From the NCBI RefSeq assembly GCF_041821085.1, contig NZ_JBGUAZ010000013.1, positions 1 to 43,569 on the forward strand: a stretch of DNA of 43,569 nt, in the 5' to 3' direction. The notes under the pieces are model-generated. The model was not told where the DNA came from, made no database searches, and saw only the letters and a program-made list of their open reading frames with translations. Positions 42,786-43,569 of this stretch are shown here, in pieces. Within the stretch, counting starts at the first letter, position 1. Each line of letters starts with the position of its first letter. This stretch comes from Natrinema sp. HArc-T2. Lineage in GTDB: Archaea; Halobacteriota; Halobacteria; Halobacteriales; Natrialbaceae. The translations under genes were made by a program, and so were the position numbers.

Positions 42786-42909
42786 CTATAATCGGAACTA
42801 AACCGAATGACACACCGATACAGGATCAGCGGTGCTCGCTCACAGTACGCTCCGAACCGCGCTCCCGTCGTACGACCGGGTGTGCGCTGACGGTCGATGG
42901 CTACTATAG
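42786..42909. mobile_element. Palindromic MITE-like element, copy B (124 bp)
   Basis: Left end CTATAATCGGAACTAAACC and the following GACACACCGAT match copy A (CTATAGTAATTACTAAACC, GACACACCGAT). The right end CGGGTGTGCGCTGACGG then TACTATAG matches copies A and C. It is about 38 bp longer than the others in the centre (42825-42863). The 258 bp between it and the transposase fragment contain no gene I can support. Confidence 0.65.
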
Positions 42910-43167
42910 CCGACGGTGGTTGGACAGCGCCAGCCCATACTGCGGAGTGAATATGTCGCTCACACTCCACTCAGAGATGGAAGCCTAAAATCGGTACTTC
43001 CCGAGCGTCGCTTCGTGAGCTGTGCTGAGTCTCGGATGACCGGAGTGAACGCTGGTGTGGTAGCTGAGTGTAGGAGAAACAGAGTCCACAGATGGAGAGA
43101 ACCGAACTGAGAAAGCTAAGATACGCCGTTTTAGACGAATGCTGTTGCTCGTCAGGTGCCTGCCCAA

Positions 43168-43195
43168 GGCCGCGAGCTGGCGTCAGCCCGCGGCC
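43168..43195 (-). terminator. Hairpin overlapping the transposase stop codon
   Basis: GGCCGCG (43168-43174) pairs with CGCGGCC (43189-43195), and inside it GCTG (43176-43179) pairs with CAGC (43184-43187) over a GCGT loop; one A-C mismatch. The TGA of the transposase (43183-43185, minus strand) lies in the loop and inner stem. It may terminate transcription or be part of the IS end. Confidence 0.5.
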
Positions 43196-43569
43196 GATGC
43201 ATACGTTTCTGGCACACCGACGCCGTTCATCTTGATCTCCCAACGCCGTTCTAGCTCTTCTTCCAATGCATGTCTAATCCAGTCAGAGAAGGTCTTGAAC
43301 GTGAATTCCTGGGGGAGGTCGCGCCCGCCCCGACGCGGGCGGGCGACGACCGCCCACCGAAGCACGAGCCAGAGGTTCTCCAGCAAGAACCCGACCAAGA
43401 CGAATGCAAAGCGGACGACTGGATCTTGTGTCGTCGTTATCACTCGTGCTTGGCGAAACACCCGGTAGCTTGTTTCAATCGCTGACCGTTTCCGGTACAG
43501 CTGCTCGACCTGCTTGGGCGTGCGATCTGCCAGATCGCACGCCACATACCCTCGCACAACCTCCCCGCC
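43183..43569 (-). CDS. DDE (IS4-like) transposase, C-terminal part, cut by window edge
   Basis: The last ~128 residues of a transposase running off the right edge. The sequence QVEQLYRKRSAIETSYRVFR has the Y-2x-R-3x-E pattern with the catalytic Glu of IS4-type DDE enzymes. It is followed by DPVVRFAFVLVGFLLENLW, RWAVVARPRRGGRDLPQEFT and a charged tail EEELERRWEIKMNGVG. No internal stop is seen, and the frame is still open at 43569. It has the same C-terminal pattern as the remnant at 8935-9137, so the genome probably holds several elements of this group. Confidence 0.8.
   Translation of the reverse strand, partial: GGEVVRGYVACDLADRTPKQVEQLYRKRSAIETSYRVFRQARVITTTQDPVVRFAFVLVGFLLENLWLVLRWAVVARPRRGGRDLPQEFTFKTFSDWIRHALEEELERRWEIKMNGVGVPETYASAAG

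Noticed and set aside
1-43569. CRISPR arrays, tRNA or rRNA genes
   Set aside because: No regularly spaced direct repeats of 25-40 bp and no cloverleaf with a conserved T-loop were noticed by eye; a covariance-model search could still find a missed tRNA.

Overview
The window is from a haloarchaeon (class Halobacteria, most likely the Natrialbaceae/Natrialbales side; the genus is not resolved). The evidence is acidic proteins rich in Asp and Glu, TCGA-rich coding DNA, TATA-box promoters with short leaders, twin-arginine lipoproteins with an AGC lipobox, a bacterio-opsin-activator type HTH regulator, BCCT transporters, small Cys-rich proteins, and haloarchaeal-type IS110, TnpB-only and IS6 elements. 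No rRNA, tRNA or CRISPR array was seen. It is an accessory region that combines catabolic genes with decayed mobile elements.

Layout. 0-1.3 kb: IS110-family transposase followed by a hairpin-rich non-coding tail, possibly its bridge RNA. 1.5-4 kb: thioredoxin, a 49-aa zinc-finger protein, glutaredoxin and a Gfo/Idh oxidoreductase. 4.2-7.5 kb: two Tat lipoproteins, one a beta-propeller and one frameshifted. 7.6-11.5 kb: Cys-rich protein, HTH regulator, transposase remnant, truncated Usp, AI-2E-type permease and cupin. 11.5-13.75 kb: intact TnpB-only element with a candidate omega RNA, an IS6-family pseudogene and a palindromic MITE. 13.8-17.4 kb: saccharopine-dehydrogenase-like enzyme, EamA protein, MFS permease and Usp.

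17.6-42.5 kb is a catabolic island. Module 1 (minus strand): amidohydrolase - Rieske ferredoxin - BCCT, with IclR and an aldehyde dehydrogenase divergent. A second IclR gene lies between two MITE copies. Module 2 (minus strand): IclR - ADP-forming acyl-CoA synthetase - BCCT - large crotonyl/acryloyl-CoA-reductase-like enzyme (frameshifted). Module 3 (plus strand): amidohydrolase - Rieske ferredoxin - unknown 138-aa protein - FAD/Fe-S 2-hydroxyacid-dehydrogenase-like fusion, convergent with a HyuB-HyuA (hydantoinase/oxoprolinase) pair. The window ends in a MITE and the C-terminal part of a DDE transposase.

Working model (inference): the BCCT carriers import quaternary-ammonium or sulfonium compounds. 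Two parallel amidohydrolase/Rieske modules and a CoA-ligase/enoyl-CoA-reductase module then process them or related molecules, with IclR regulators in control. Palindromes of the form TTCG-N7-CGAA recur in front of all three modules and may be shared operators. The substrate cannot be deduced from sequence alone. Two genes (the second lipoprotein and the reductase) have single frameshifts, so either the island is decaying or the assembly has errors.
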